NCBI GenBank assembly: GCA_964006375.1 | Contig: OZ023264.1 | Location: 179,031,631-179,095,630, forward strand | Direction: 5' to 3' | Origin: Tillus elongatus | Lineage: Eukaryota > Arthropoda > Insecta > Coleoptera > Cleridae | DNA: 64,000 bases | Shown here: positions 45,733 to 57,138 of the stretch, one piece after another | Position numbering within the stretch: the first letter of the stretch is position 1 | How the letters are laid out: each line of letters starts with the position of its first letter | The notes under the pieces: model-generated | Seen by the model: the letters and a program-made list of their open reading frames with translations, nothing else | What the model was told of the DNA's origin: nothing | Databases searched by the model: none | Program-made: the position numbers and the translations under genes

Positions 45733-48700
45733 GTATGCTTTTCTAATCGGCAGTTGTCAGGTCAGGTTATAGTAAAAGAACTTATCAAAATTGTTTTGTT
45801 AAGCATATCATTAAATGTATTCTTGTTCCTAGCTATAACGTTTTGTTACGGCGGTGTGCCAAAGATAGATGAAACTGGCGCGATGGAGTTTAAAAATCCA
45901 AAAGAACGGTTCATCGAAGTCCTAGATTTGTTGGAAACTCGTGTGGAAAAATTGAGAAAAGAGGCATCTCAAATAGAAGAGGACAAAGACCAGTTATTAT
46001 CTACCTTAGATTCTGTACGAAACGCGGACTTGATGACTGAATTAGATGAAAGTAAGTAGTCTTTCTTTTTGTAACTGAATGTTTATGAAATTCATTGTTT
46101 TGGTTACAGTGTGTTAAGTTGACAGTCATCATCAAAGTACCAGGAAATCTGATAATTTGTTTCCTCTTAGACCCATTTAGCCCTGTTTAGTGTTTACTTG
46201 TTCAGGTCTTTCAGCTTTCTGTGCCTGTATCTTGGTAGCTCTTTTTAGATTGATGTTTCTGAGCATGTTTAGTATTCATGCAAGTTTTAAAGCTGGTCAG
46301 CTCTTTAATAGTTGGCTGGTGTGGTATATTTACAATATGGTAGGTGGTAGTGAAATTTTCCTTTACGTGATAGTAAAGGATTTTTTTCACACCCGAGGAG
46401 GTACCACCCCTTACATCAAGGGGCCGGTGAAGTCTCAATGGACGTTTCCGGTTCTGCTGTATGAGTCAGTTTCCCTTATAAGCAAAAATGATGATGGCTC
46501 CTCCTTGTACAAAAGATTCCGGAGGCAAAATACCCCTCCATTCGGATCTCTGGGAGAGAGATGTACAGGGGGCGCCAGCATCGAGATTTAATAAGGGCTA
46601 ATAGGCCGCAACTCCTCTTCCTGACAGAAACTCAAATCAGTGCCAAAACAGCCACTAATCACCTTAATTTCCCGGGGTATGAGCTCCTTACTTCTTTTAG
46701 ATTGCATGGAGGCGTGTGCGCGTACGTCCGTAGCAATCTACCCTGGACCAGACTCCCCAATTTAGAAGCTGGAAGAAAAGACATACTATGGATAAAACTC
46801 CCTCTCAGGGCTGCAACTAAATTCATCTGTTGCATTTATAGGTCACCTTCTGATAACAACTTTGTCCAGCTCTTTGACTACCTTTCTGAAAAAACTGACC
46901 ACCTGATTTCTGAATATCCTTCCTCCGAGGTCACTATTCATGATGACTTCAATGTCCATAATAAGGAATGGCTAGGATCTTCAAAAACCAATCCACAAGG
47001 GAGAGCAGCAGAGGCCTTTGCAGTCAGCAATTCTTTAGCCAATATGGTTCAACAACCTACTTACTTTCATCACATCCCAACACACAGCTCAAATCCCTTG
47101 GATCTCCTTCTTACTACCAATCCTGACTGCTATAAGATATCAGCGATCCCCCCCCTGGGTCGCTCAGACCACAGCATGGTCACTGCTTCCTGCGCAATGC
47201 AACCCGAGGTCACACAGTCATCACACCCACATATCGTTTGGCACTACAACTCTGTGAACTGGGACAACATGCGAGATTACTTTTCCTCATTTCCATGGGC
47301 GTCTGTCTGCTTCTCTCATCCTGACCCCTCTGATATTTCACAAAACGTCACCGAAATTATCCAAGCTGGCATGGAATTATTTATTCCACGTACACAGAAA
47401 ACCTCTGCAGCCACTCAAAAGCCCTGGTTCTCTAAATCATGTGACAAGGCCAGACTTGAAAAGGTCAAAGCTCACAAAAAGCTTCTACACAATCCCAGTC
47501 AAGAAAACTGTCAAGCATTTAACGACGCAAGAAACCGCTATGTCCACATTCTTGCTGAGGCAAAAAAACTCGTTTAATAACCACATCAAAAACAAAGTCC
47601 TCTTAAGCTCCAGCGGCAGCAAACCCTTCTGGACTCTTGCTAAATCTATTGGGAATAATTTCTGCAAGAGCACATTCCCACCTCTTGTCTCAGGGGATGA
47701 AATTGTTTCTACCGCCCTGGGCAAGGCTGAACTTTTTGCCTCATTGTCCGCCGGCAATTCTACTCTCAACCCACCTCCAAATGTTCAACCACCAACAGTC
47801 CCCAATGTCGCACATAAAATGACGGATATCATTTCAAAACTAGAAAGGTACGAAAGATGCTCTCTTCTCTTAATACCAGGAAAGCCTCTGGCCTTGACGA
47901 GATCCCAGCAATTGTTCTCAAAAAATGCGCACCAGAACGTGCTCCTGTCCTGACTCGTCTGTTTCAGACATCTTACAATAGACACATATTCCCTAGTAAC
48001 TGGAAAACTGCTCGAGTACAACCCGTCCCCAAGAAAGGATCGAAAGCGCTTCCTAGCAACTACAGGCCTATTTCTCTCCTTTCAGTCATCTCTAAAGTGA
48101 TGGAAAAGTATATAAACACCGAATTACTAAAATTTCAGTCTAATCCACGACAGGCAATATGGATTCCATCAGCGCAGATCAACTGCCGACCTCCTTTCCT
48201 TTGTCACCCATTCTTGGAACAAGTCTAAGGAACTACACAGTGAATCCCGAATTGTCGCTCTAGACATATCCAAAGCATTCGACCAGGTCTGGCACGCAGC
48301 GCTGCTTAATAAACTACCAGCCTATGGCCTGCCACCAAAACTCTGTACGTGGACAGCAAATTTCCTCTCCAACCGGAGCATTTCTGTTGTCGCGGATGGC
48401 CATTCCTCTAAACTGTACCCAATTAATGCAGGAGTTCCTCAAGGTTCAGCTTTAGCCCCTATTTTATTTCTTCTCCACATCAATGACCTCTCTAGCACAT
48501 CCAACCCAGTTCACAGTTACACGGACGACAGCACCCTCCACTCCAATATACAATATTCTAAGCTTGTCTCTTTAGCCCAACTAGATGAGGATCGCAGACT
48601 CATGGAGGGTTCTATCTCTGTGGATCTCCAAAAAATATTATACTGGGGAAGTAGAAATCTTGTACAATTCAACCCCACCAAATCACAGTCTTGCTTTCTT

Positions 48701-51700
48701 TCTCATAAGAGATACACCAGCCCTAGACCCATCACAATAAACAACCAAGTTATTCAAAGTAATGAGTCCTTTTCACTTGTTGGCATCTCTGTGGATCGAA
48801 ATCTCAATTGGCACCAACATGTCACATCAATTGCAGAAGCGGCTGCTAGGAAATTAGGTTTCCTCTTCCGGGCTTGCAAATACTTTTCACCAGCTCTTTT
48901 ATAGATATCTGCACGGGCACTGCTCAGAGGAGCTTTCTTCCATAGTTTCTCCACCTGCTGCCCCCAACAGATCTACCAGGGGAACAGAGCGAATGCACCC
49001 TTTTACTGTCTAGGTCACCAGACATAGAACATCTTGTTATGCCCGCTCTTTTGTCCTGAGGACTTCCAAGTTGTGGAACTCCTTGCCGGCACATGTTTTT
49101 CCTTCTCCCCCGAACCTCCAAACCTTTAAGTCCAGAATTAACAAGTTGCCTCTTTCCTCCTTGTTGACACCCACGGTACGATAGTATTTAGGCTGTAAGC
49201 CCTCGTGGTGTGTTGTTGAAATTAATGTGTTTTCTTATGTACTTCTGCAACTTTCACCTTTCATATATTGAATTGAAAAAGCAGTAATGTTCAAGATTGA
49301 TATGATGTGAATGCACACACATATTTTTATCTTTTCTGAAGCATCCTCTGACTATTTTGATTTCACACAGCGTTGCCACTTCTAACGCCAAAATGAGTGA
49401 AGCTATTTCAATGAAACAAATATTTATCTTTTATTCAGTAAGTGAAATACTGCTGCATTGAAGCATAACCCTTGCTTGAAAATCCTGTTTATTTTTATAT
49501 CGATTTCTGGTTTCCTATCAGATTCTGCCATTTGTTGCAAACTTGACTGGAGAGATAACATCTGTGATATTCACTGGTGGGTTATTGCCTTATAACACGG
49601 AACAGCCAAAGCAATCTGGAAGCTGTCTGTCATATAGTGGTTGGATCAGCTAGCGTTCCAAAAAGATTGCTTTGCCACTTCATTGAATCATGTTTTCTAT
49701 TGCTTTTCAATGTGCATTGCCTTGTTTTCAGTGGTTTTTGTTTCCTTGTTTTTGTTTTAGCTTATGGTCAGGTCAGGTCATCATGTCAAGGGTTCTCTCT
49801 CAATTCATATAGTTAGTGAAAGTATATTATGGTAATGTAGGGGTCAGATTTATCTCCGAAATTTTCATTACACCACATATATCAGTGTTCCCACTCATCT
49901 GTGAAACCGGTAAAAGTCAAGGAATTTGTAGAAGGAAAAATTTTGTCCAGGGAATCAGGGAAAAATTGACTCAGGGAATTTTTGTCTGTGTCAGGGAGAA
50001 ATTATTTGTTTGCATTTTATGATAAATAATTAAACACAATGATATGTGGATATTTGTACAGAGTAGGGTTTTCATTTATTTGTAAGGAAAACAGTGTATG
50101 TTTCATAAATGTAATTATGGCAAGTGTGTTTTCCTCTATGAGGTCTGGCATGTCAGGGAAATCGGGGAAAAGTGAGAGAAATTGATGTGGTGTTTAGTGG
50201 GAACCCTGTATAAGTCTGGTCATTGGCTGGGTTCACTAGGCACCAACACCCAACAGCTGAGTTTAAGCACTTATTTGCTGACTACTGATACATTTCAGCA
50301 GTTGGGGACTGATGACTCTGAGCACCTTTTTGTGACGTTTGTCATTCCGCTTTGACAAATTGGCAACAGTTGAGTTCCAGTACAAACTTAGGAGGACTGG
50401 TGAAGACATATTGTGTTGACACAACTATTCAACTGTTGACACCTGGAAACCCCTGCCCATAGTTAGGTTAAGATCTGTTTCTCAACCTAACATAAAGTAC
50501 CTGTAACTGTACATCATTCATCCCAAACACTCTGCTAGATACAATATTTTTATATCATCGCGTAATCTTTAATAATTTTGGAATTAACCCTTTCCCCTCT
50601 ACACCACTGTCTCTCATTGGTTTGGAATTTTGTTAAATATTTTATTTCATTTATGTTATCAGTCATTTATTTGCTAAATTTATAACGTACTAATTTTGTT
50701 TCCTAAAGTTACACTTTTTAAAAGTACAATTTGGAGAACCGAATTCATCACAACACAGCTTGAATAATTTCAGTTTAGTCATCCCTCTGATGACGCTAAC
50801 TTTGTTAGCAAAACGATTGTCAGGTCTAAAAAACTGCATTGTTATAAATTGGGTTCTCCAAATTGTACTTATCAGTGCTCACCACAGGTTCCAATGTTCA
50901 CTCATTACCCTTTTATATTAAATTTGCCCTTTTTCAATATTACTTTTTAAAGCCAACATGTCATTTTACTTTTCCAAAATTGCACAGTAATTTATTTTGC
51001 CTTGTTTGACAGAATTGACCCAGGTACTGGCTTTCTTTCCTACTGATCTTTCAATTAAGTCTCTATTTTTAATTTTTTTTTTAAGAAAGAGGAGGTGCTG
51101 TTACTCCTATTACCTTCTATCATATTGTATTTGTTCTAACATTGTATTACTCTTTTATACGATATATTACACCTTGTAAATGAGTAGTTTAAAATACTTG
51201 GAACTTAGGTTAAATTTTTCTAGGCTGAGGGGTATCCTACACCATTGAATAAACAGCTTTATGGAGAAATAAGGACCAAATATAATTTGATTTTGAGGCA
51301 GTCAACAGCTAAGGCGGCAACTGAAGCTATCCAAAGGTCTGACAATAAATCAAAAACAATTTGGCAAATTATAAATCGTGAAACAGGTAGAAGTAAGATC
51401 TTGAATTCTGAAACTAATATATCAGCAAATACATTCAATGAATTTTTTACATCCCATGCAGAGAGGTTGGTAAATAATGCAGTGGGAAATAAATTAGATT
51501 CCCCACAATTCTTATTTCTCTCCGATTCAAAGTCCTGCAAACTCTTTTTTCATGAAACCAGTTGTTGAGGACGATGTCAAGAATGCTATCAATAAACTTA
51601 AAAATACAAAATCAAAGGATATATTTGGTATGGACTCGTATGTCATTAAGAGGTCTGGGGATTTTATTACTCTGCCACTGACACATATCTTTAATCTCTG

Positions 51701-53633
51701 CATCATGCAGGGTTGTTTCCCTGCGTTGATGAAGTGTGCGAAGGTACTTACGTTTTTCAAGAAGGGGAACTGCAATGATCCTGGCAATTTTAGGCAGGTT
51801 TCAGTTTTGCCGATACTCTCAAAAATCTTCGAATTCCTTATTTTCCAACAACTTTATAGTTACTTTGAAGATAACCATCTATTCTATGAACATCTGTATG
51901 GTTTCCGCAAGAGATGCAGCACCATGGATGCGATATCGTATCTTCTAGAGATCATAAATTGTGCTTTTGAACAGAGAAAACAGTGCTGTGCAGTTTTTGC
52001 AGACTTAACAAAGGCATTTGATTGTGTCTCGCACGAAATATGTTTGACAAAGTTGAGTCGTTATGGTATTAGGGGAGCCTGTCTGGAGTTGCTCCAGTCA
52101 TACCTTGATAATAGAACACAGAGAGTTTTTCATGGTGGGAAATACAGTGAAGTGGGATACATTCGTAGAGGGGTGCCTCAGGGTTCTATACTGGGGCCAC
52201 TTCTCTTTCTCATATATATAAATGATCTTCCTCCTAACATTCCTGATGGCATCCAACAGGGCAGGATAGCAACAGCCCTCTTTGCAGATGACACAACTTT
52301 TATTATCATTGGTAATGCTGGTAGTGATGTCAATAAGACTGTGGATAATGTTCTTTGTGAGGTGAGAGCTTGGTTTAATGATAATGAACTGTTCCTCAAT
52401 GAGGGTAAGACAGCTTTAATAACTTTTCATGCCAGGGTCACTTCTAATGAGTCGAACACTGCTAGGAATTTTCTCGGTCTCAACATCGACCCTGCTCTTG
52501 TATGGAGGAGCCAAATAGCCTCGTTTGCTGGTAGACTAGCCTCATCAGTGTATGCAGTGCGTAAGATTTCTGCAATGGCTGGACCTGAGGCAGCTTTGAT
52601 CACCTATTATCAGTTGTTTTACTCAAGTCTGAATTACTGTTTGCTTGCATGGGGAAATGCAGCGAGTGTGCAGTTGGATAGACTCTTTGTGTTGCAGAAA
52701 GCAGCTGTCAGAGGTGTTGTCTGGGCGGGTTGCTGTGCTCACTGTAAACCCATTTTTCAGGAACTTAACATAATGTCACTATACTCATTGGTGGTTTACA
52801 GACAATTGTTGGTGGTGACAGAGAACAGGAAAAGTTTTGACACACATGCTGAAGTGCATAGTTATAAGACCAGGCATAAAGATAATTTAATCCAACCGAG
52901 GCATCGGATAAATAAAACTAAAACGGTTAGGGTCGACTTTTTCAATGCATTACCAAGGTGGTTGAGAAATGAACTTATTAGTAAATTCTGAACAATTATT
53001 AGAGATTTTTTAATACAGGCTTGTCCATACAGAATAGATGAATATTTTAATGTAGTGTCGCAGTTGAGATTCTCGATGGCCAGGTGATCCACTGTTTTAG
53101 TGATAGGCAGATATTGTGTGTTTTAGATGTGTATATATTTTTGTTAATTTTTAGTTTCACATTTACATGTGCTTTATGTATGATTCTTTATCTTGACTGG
53201 CTAATTTCATTTTTGTGTGATCTTGTGGCTAATAAAGTTATTATTCTATTCTATTCTATGGTTTAAAATGTGTATTTTTCTAGATGATAGAGATGATGTA
53301 CAACGTTATGCTGAAAGAATTATCAGCCGATGCATGACCGTGGATGTTAAGGTACTTACTCAGCGTGATCATCAGCAAGAAGATGCCCTACATCAGGTGA
53401 ATCACTTGATAGACATGCTGGTTGTTAGTGTTAAAAATGATGCAGTGATAGCGAAAGCAAAGTGTTTGTCTTACATGAATGCCTGTTCCAGCCACATAGT
53501 AGATGGTATCACAGATAAAATCTTTGAATCTGCCTTACTAGGTTGCACACTGGATGATCAAAAGAGGGTGAAAAAGAGACTTCAAGGCTTGCTGCATTAT
53601 TTTGATAAAATGAACCTAACTACCTTGCAGTAA
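45690..53633 (+). CDS. BAG2: BAG family molecular chaperone regulator 2, complete
   Basis: Cytosolic Hsp70 nucleotide-exchange factor that also restrains the ubiquitin ligase CHIP. Joining 45690-45732, 45869-46051 and 53284-53633 gives 576 nt, 191 residues, near the 211 of human BAG2. N-terminal coiled coil (about 26-66: RFIEVLDLLETRVEKLRKEA, QIEEDKDQLLSTLDSVRNA), then the BNB/BAG2 domain with RYAERIISRCMTVDVKV, HQQEDALHQVNHLIDMLV, AKCLSYMNACSS and the GCTLDDQKRVKKRLQGLL end. Junctions are GT-AG in phases 1 and 1. Start: ATG at 45690 reads MDVDPTPGTSVSVT. No defects. The second intron (7232 bp) contains LINE A copy 2 and LINE B copy 2. Confidence 0.94.
45869..46051 (+). CDS. BAG2: BAG2 exon 2
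   Basis: Acceptor CAAAGATAG ends at 45868; donor GTAAGT starts at 46052. Encodes DETGAMEFKNPKERFIEVLDLL and the coiled coil up to MTELDE. A choice of the earlier AG at 45864 would give a stop after exon 1, which supports 45869. Confidence 0.88.
46372..49228 (+). mobile_element. LINE A copy 2, full span with deletions
   Basis: 5' end GTAAAGGATTTTTTTCAC as in copy 3, 3' end GCTGTAAGCCCTCGTGG then TGTTGTTGAAAT. Endonuclease frame 46561-47577, RT pieces afterwards. Lesions: a deletion near 46590 in the endonuclease start, missing bases near 48137, about 200 bp missing near 48897, RT motif YADD changed to YTDD (48528), endonuclease GDFN changed to DDFN. Sits in BAG2 intron 2. Confidence 0.92.
46561..47577 (+). 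pseudogene. LINE A2 endonuclease and linker
   Basis: Open 338 codons: RPQLLFLTETQISAKTATNH (Glu), VRSNLPWTRLPNLEAGRKD, SSEVTIHDDFNVHNKEW (metal site Gly lost), PPLGRSDHSMVTAS (SDH), then the KPWFSKSCDKARLEKVKAHKK linker; ends at a premature stop just before the RT. Confidence 0.85.
49229..49882. other. Intron stretch with nothing recognised
   Basis: BAG2 intron 2 sequence between LINE A2 and a MITE; no ORF or repeat ends seen. Confidence 0.5.
49883..50208. mobile_element. hAT-like MITE (CAGTGTTCCCACT ends)
   Basis: Ends CAGTGTTCCCACT and AGTGGGAACCCTG are near-perfect inverses, 326 bp apart; inside, GGGAAA/AGGGAAT-rich. The ends fit hAT MITEs. A clean 8 bp duplication was not found. Confidence 0.6.
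50722..50870. mobile_element. 149 bp element with perfect 19 bp ends and stem-loop
   Basis: AAGTACAATTTGGAGAACC at 50722-50740 and its exact inverse at 50852-50870. Inside, CTGATGA (50787-50793) is followed by a 6 bp stem GCTAAC/GTTAGC and AAAAC. 50209-50721 and 50871-51195 have nothing recognised. Confidence 0.85.
51196..53261 (+). mobile_element. LINE B copy 2, inserted beside the BAG2 acceptor
   Basis: 5'-truncated; starts after a possible duplication GTTTAAAAT (51188-51195 and 53262-53270). Coding trace in two frames, then a 270 bp 3' UTR ending AATAAAGTTATTATTC and ATTCT units. Same family as 8065-9903 by RT and tail type. Confidence 0.85.
51552..52991 (+). CDS. LINE B2 reverse transcriptase (truncated, long open frame)
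   Basis: 479 codons without a stop: KSKDIFGMDSYVIKR (RT entry), FRQVSVLPILSKIFE, FADLTKAFDCVSH (catalytic Asp), GVPQGSILGPLLF, ALFADDTTFII with FADD about 244, LGLNIDPALVW, C-terminal FNALPRWLRNELI. The preceding 108 codons (51245-51568, AATEAIQRSDNKSKTIWQIIN) are in another frame, a one-base shift near 51545. No endonuclease, so not autonomous. Confidence 0.85.
   Translation: MKPVVEDDVKNAINKLKNTKSKDIFGMDSYVIKRSGDFITLPLTHIFNLCIMQGCFPALMKCAKVLTFFKKGNCNDPGNFRQVSVLPILSKIFEFLIFQQLYSYFEDNHLFYEHLYGFRKRCSTMDAISYLLEIINCAFEQRKQCCAVFADLTKAFDCVSHEICLTKLSRYGIRGACLELLQSYLDNRTQRVFHGGKYSEVGYIRRGVPQGSILGPLLFLIYINDLPPNIPDGIQQGRIATALFADDTTFIIIGNAGSDVNKTVDNVLCEVRAWFNDNELFLNEGKTALITFHARVTSNESNTARNFLGLNIDPALVWRSQIASFAGRLASSVYAVRKISAMAGPEAALITYYQLFYSSLNYCLLAWGNAASVQLDRLFVLQKAAVRGVVWAGCCAHCKPIFQELNIMSLYSLVVYRQLLVVTENRKSFDTHAEVHSYKTRHKDNLIQPRHRINKTKTVRVDFFNALPRWLRNELISKF
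53284..53633 (+). CDS. BAG2: BAG2 exon 3
   Basis: Acceptor TATTTTTCTAG ends at 53283, about 20 bp after the end of LINE B copy 2. Encodes NDRDDVQRYAERII to the C-terminus KMNLTTLQ and stop at 53631-53633. Contains the BAG2-specific domain. Confidence 0.95.
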
Positions 53634-53818
53634 AATCGAATTTAATTTTTTAATATTGCATATTATATACTGGTAAAGAAATATACTTTATTTTCGGCAT
53701 TTTTATCTTTCAATCTGAGATAGGTTATGTATGTTTCGTTCATGTTTACAAGTCTTAATGTTAGTGGATATGTTCCATGTATAGTACAAGCACTTAGAGC
53801 CATGTTATGTCTTCATTA

Positions 53819-53824
53819 AATAAA
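53819..53824 (+). terminator. Polyadenylation signal of BAG2
   Basis: AATAAA 185 bp after the stop; a second AATAAA is at 54151. Between 53634 and 54296 nothing else is recognised. Confidence 0.5.
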
Positions 53825-54409
53825 TAGTAATGGCTTGATAACCATTCTGTGATGCTGTTGTAAAGTAGGTTTCAAATTTCATGAGAAAAAGACTATTAGC
53901 TGTGATGGTCTAATTAAGTATTCATATTCATACGTAGCTTATTCCATCCACATTCATTTTTGTAGTAACGTTCATATTTTTTGATTGGGTATATTTTCAT
54001 ATATCATGTTTTGTTTGTCCTTTTTTAATTTGTACATTTTTTTCTTTAAGAACTAATATTGGCAGCATATTATGTTATAATTTAGATTCATTTAAATAAT
54101 TTGTTTAACAGTATAGAGTGATTTTCAAACAAATACTTTAAAAACATTAAAATAAACTTTGTTATCGTCAAACCATATTTATTAAATAAACATTGGTTTC
54201 ACACTTGAAAGCAATTTTATTCTCCACTTTAAAAATCCAGAAATAGTATCAGAATCAAGCTTAACGGTGGGTTGGTAAGAAGGGTAGAATATAAATAGTA
54301 AAGGATTTTTTCACGCCCGAGGAGGTACCACCCCATACATCAAGGGGCCGGTGAAGTCCCAACGGACGTTTCCGGTTCTGGTGTATGTCGGTTTCCCTTA
54401 TAAGCAAAA

Positions 54410-55140
54410 ATGATGATGGCTCCTCCTTGTATAAAATATTCCGGAGGCAAAATACCCCTCCATTCAGATCTCCGGGAGAGGGGTGTACAGGGGGCGCCAA
54501 CATCAAGATTTAACATATCCTTTTCGAATATATGTGGCCTAAATTCTAACCTGAACTCCGTCCACCATTTCCTCCAGGCTAACAAGCCCCAACTCCTCTT
54601 CCTCACCGAAACCCTAATCAGTGCCAAAACAGCCACTAATCACCTTAATTTCCCGGGGTATGAGCTCCTTACTGCCTTTAGATTGCATGGAGGCGTGTGC
54701 GCATACGTCCGTAGCAATCTACCCTGCACCAGACTTCCCAATTTAGAAGCTGGAAGAAAAGACATACTATGGATAAAACTCTCTCTCAGGGCTGCAACTA
54801 AATTCATCTGTTGCATTTACCAGTCACCTTCTGACAACAACTTTGTCCAGCTCTTTGACTACCTTTCTGAAAAAACCGACTATCTGATTTCTGAATATCC
54901 TTCCTCCGAGGTCACTATTCTTGGCGACTTCAATGTCCATAATAAGGAATGGCTAGGATCTTCAAAAACCGATCCACAATGGAGAGCAGCGGAGGCCTTT
55001 GCAGTCAGCAATTCTTTGGCCAATATGGTTCAGCAACCTACTTACTTTCCTCGTATCCCAACACACAGCTCAAATCCCTTGGATCTCCTTCTTACTACAA
55101 ATCCTGAATGCTATAAGATATCAGTCACGCCCCCCTTGGT
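54410..55140 (+). pseudogene. LINE A3 endonuclease domain
   Basis: ISFSNICGLNSNLNSVHHFLQ opening (Asn), LLFLTETLISAKTATNH (Glu), SEVTILGDFNVHNKEWLGSS (GDFN), THSSNPLDLLLT. One base is missing in the C-run near 55135 compared with copy 2, so SDHSMV is read in the next frame (from 55156). Confidence 0.88.
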
Positions 55141-55155
55141 CGCTCAGACCACGGC

Positions 55156-57138
55156 ATGGTCACTGCTTCCTGTGCAATGCAACCCGAGGTCACACAGTCA
55201 TCACACCCACGTATCGTTTGGCACTACAACTCCGCAAACTGGGACGAAATGCAGGATTACTTTTCCTCATTTCCATGGGCGTCTGTCTGCTTCTCTCATC
55301 CTGACCCCTCTGATATCTCACAAAACGTCACCGAAATTATCCAAGCTGGCATGGAATTATTTATTCCACGTACACAGAAAACATCTTCAGCCACTCAAAA
55401 GCCCTGGTTCTCTAAATCCTGTGACAAGGCCAGACTTGAAAAGGTCAAAGCTCACAAAACGCTTCTACACAATCCCAGTCAAGAAAATCGTCAAGCATTC
55501 AACGACGCAAGAAACCGCTATGTCCGCATTCTTTCCGAGGCAAAAAACTCGTTTAATAATCACATCAAAAACAAAGTCCTCTCAAGCTCCAACGGCGGCA
55601 AACCCTTCTGGACTCTTGCTAAGTCTATTGGGAATAATTTCTGCAAGAGCACGTTCCCACCTCTTGTCTCAGGTGATGAAATTGTTTCTACCGCCCTGGG
55701 CAAGGCTGAACTTTTTGCTTCGTTGTTCGCCGGAAATTCTACTCTCAACCCACCTCCAAATGTTCAACCACCAACAGTCCCCAATGTCGCGCATAAAATG
55801 ACTGATATCATTTTCAAAACTAAAAAGGTACGAAAGATGCTCTCTTCTCTTAATACCAGGAAAGCCTCTGGCCTTGACGAGATCCCAGCAATTGTTCTCA
55901 AAAAATGCGCACCAGAACTTGCTCCTGTCCTGACTCGTCTGTTTCAGATATCTTACAATAAAGGCATATTCCCTAGTAACTGGAAAACTGCTCGAGTACA
56001 ACCCATCCCCAAGAAAGGATCCAAAGCGCTTCCTAGCAACTACAGGCCTATTTCTCTCCTTTCAGTCATCTCTAAAGTGATGGAAAAGTATATAAACACC
56101 GAACTACTAAAATTCCTTGAAAAACACAGTCTAATCCACGACAGGCAGTATGGATTCCGTCAGCGCAGATCGACTGCCGACCTCCTTTCCTTTGTCACCC
56201 ATTCTTGGAACAAGTCTGTGGAACAACATGGTGAATCCCAGATTGTTGCTCTAGACATATCCAAAGCATTTGACCAGGTCTGGCACGCAGCGCTGCTTAA
56301 TAAACTTCCGGCCTATGGCCTACCACCAAAACTTTGTACCTGGACAGCAAATTTCCTCTCCAACAGGAGCATATCTGTTGTTGTGGATGGCCATTCCTCT
56401 AAACTGTATCCAATTAATGCAGGAGTTCCTCAAGGTTCAGCTTTAGCCCCTACTTTGTTTCTTCTCCACATCAATGACCTCCTCTCTAGCACATCCAACC
56501 CAGTTCACAGTTACGCGGACGACAGCACCCTCCACACAAACATACAATATTCTAAGCCTGTCTCTTTAGCCCAATTAGATGAGGATCGCAGACTCATGGA
56601 GGGTTCTGTCTCCGTAGACCTCCAAAAAATATTAGACTGGGGAAGTAGAAATCTTGTACAATTCAACCCCACCAAAACTAAGTCTTGCTTTCTTTCTCAC
56701 AAGAGATACAGCAGCCCTAGACACATCACAATGAACAATCAAGTTATTCAAAGTAATGAGTCCTTTTCTCTTGTTGGCATTTCTGTGGATCGAAATCTTA
56801 ATTGGCACCAACATGTTACATCAATTGCAGAAGCGGCTGCTAAGAAATTGGGTTTCCTCTTCCGGGCTCGCAAATACTTTTCACCAACTAATCTCTATAC
56901 CTTATACACTTCACAAATAAGGCCAAACCTCGAATACTGCTCCCACATCTGGGGTGCAGCTGCCGCTTCTACACTCGCTATCCTGGACTCCATTCAAAAG
57001 AGAGCTATACGTCTCATCGGTGACCCTACCCTCACCCAAAGGCTTCCATCCCTTGCCCACCGGCGTGCCGTTGGTGACCTCTCTCTCTCTTTTATAGATA
57101 TCTGCACGGGCACTGCTCAGAGGAGCTTTCCTCCATAA
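55156..57138 (+). CDS. LINE A3 linker and reverse transcriptase, 660 codons open
   Basis: From MVTASCAMQPEVTQS through KPWFSKSCDKARLEKVKAHKT, SFNNHIKNKVLSSSNGGKPFW, the RT entry RKASGLDEIPAIVLKK, NYRPISLLSVISKVMEK, YGFRQRRSTADLLS, VALDISKAFDQVWHA, GVPQGSALAPTLFLLHINDL and HSYADDSTLHTN with YADD at about 453. A two-base expansion of the CTCTCTCT run near 57085 shifts the last 80 residues (LFYRYLHGHCSEEL) out of frame and causes the stop at 57138. Confidence 0.88.
   Translation: MVTASCAMQPEVTQSSHPRIVWHYNSANWDEMQDYFSSFPWASVCFSHPDPSDISQNVTEIIQAGMELFIPRTQKTSSATQKPWFSKSCDKARLEKVKAHKTLLHNPSQENRQAFNDARNRYVRILSEAKNSFNNHIKNKVLSSSNGGKPFWTLAKSIGNNFCKSTFPPLVSGDEIVSTALGKAELFASLFAGNSTLNPPPNVQPPTVPNVAHKMTDIIFKTKKVRKMLSSLNTRKASGLDEIPAIVLKKCAPELAPVLTRLFQISYNKGIFPSNWKTARVQPIPKKGSKALPSNYRPISLLSVISKVMEKYINTELLKFLEKHSLIHDRQYGFRQRRSTADLLSFVTHSWNKSVEQHGESQIVALDISKAFDQVWHAALLNKLPAYGLPPKLCTWTANFLSNRSISVVVDGHSSKLYPINAGVPQGSALAPTLFLLHINDLLSSTSNPVHSYADDSTLHTNIQYSKPVSLAQLDEDRRLMEGSVSVDLQKILDWGSRNLVQFNPTKTKSCFLSHKRYSSPRHITMNNQVIQSNESFSLVGISVDRNLNWHQHVTSIAEAAAKKLGFLFRARKYFSPTNLYTLYTSQIRPNLEYCSHIWGAAAASTLAILDSIQKRAIRLIGDPTLTQRLPSLAHRRAVGDLSLSFIDICTGTAQRSFPP

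Noticed and set aside
45754..46059. 101-codon frame starting upstream of BAG2 exon 2 as the true N-terminus
   Set aside because: The part before 45869 is intronic: it is hydrophobic, unlike BAG2, and the GT-AG join from 45732 to 45869 is clean and in phase.
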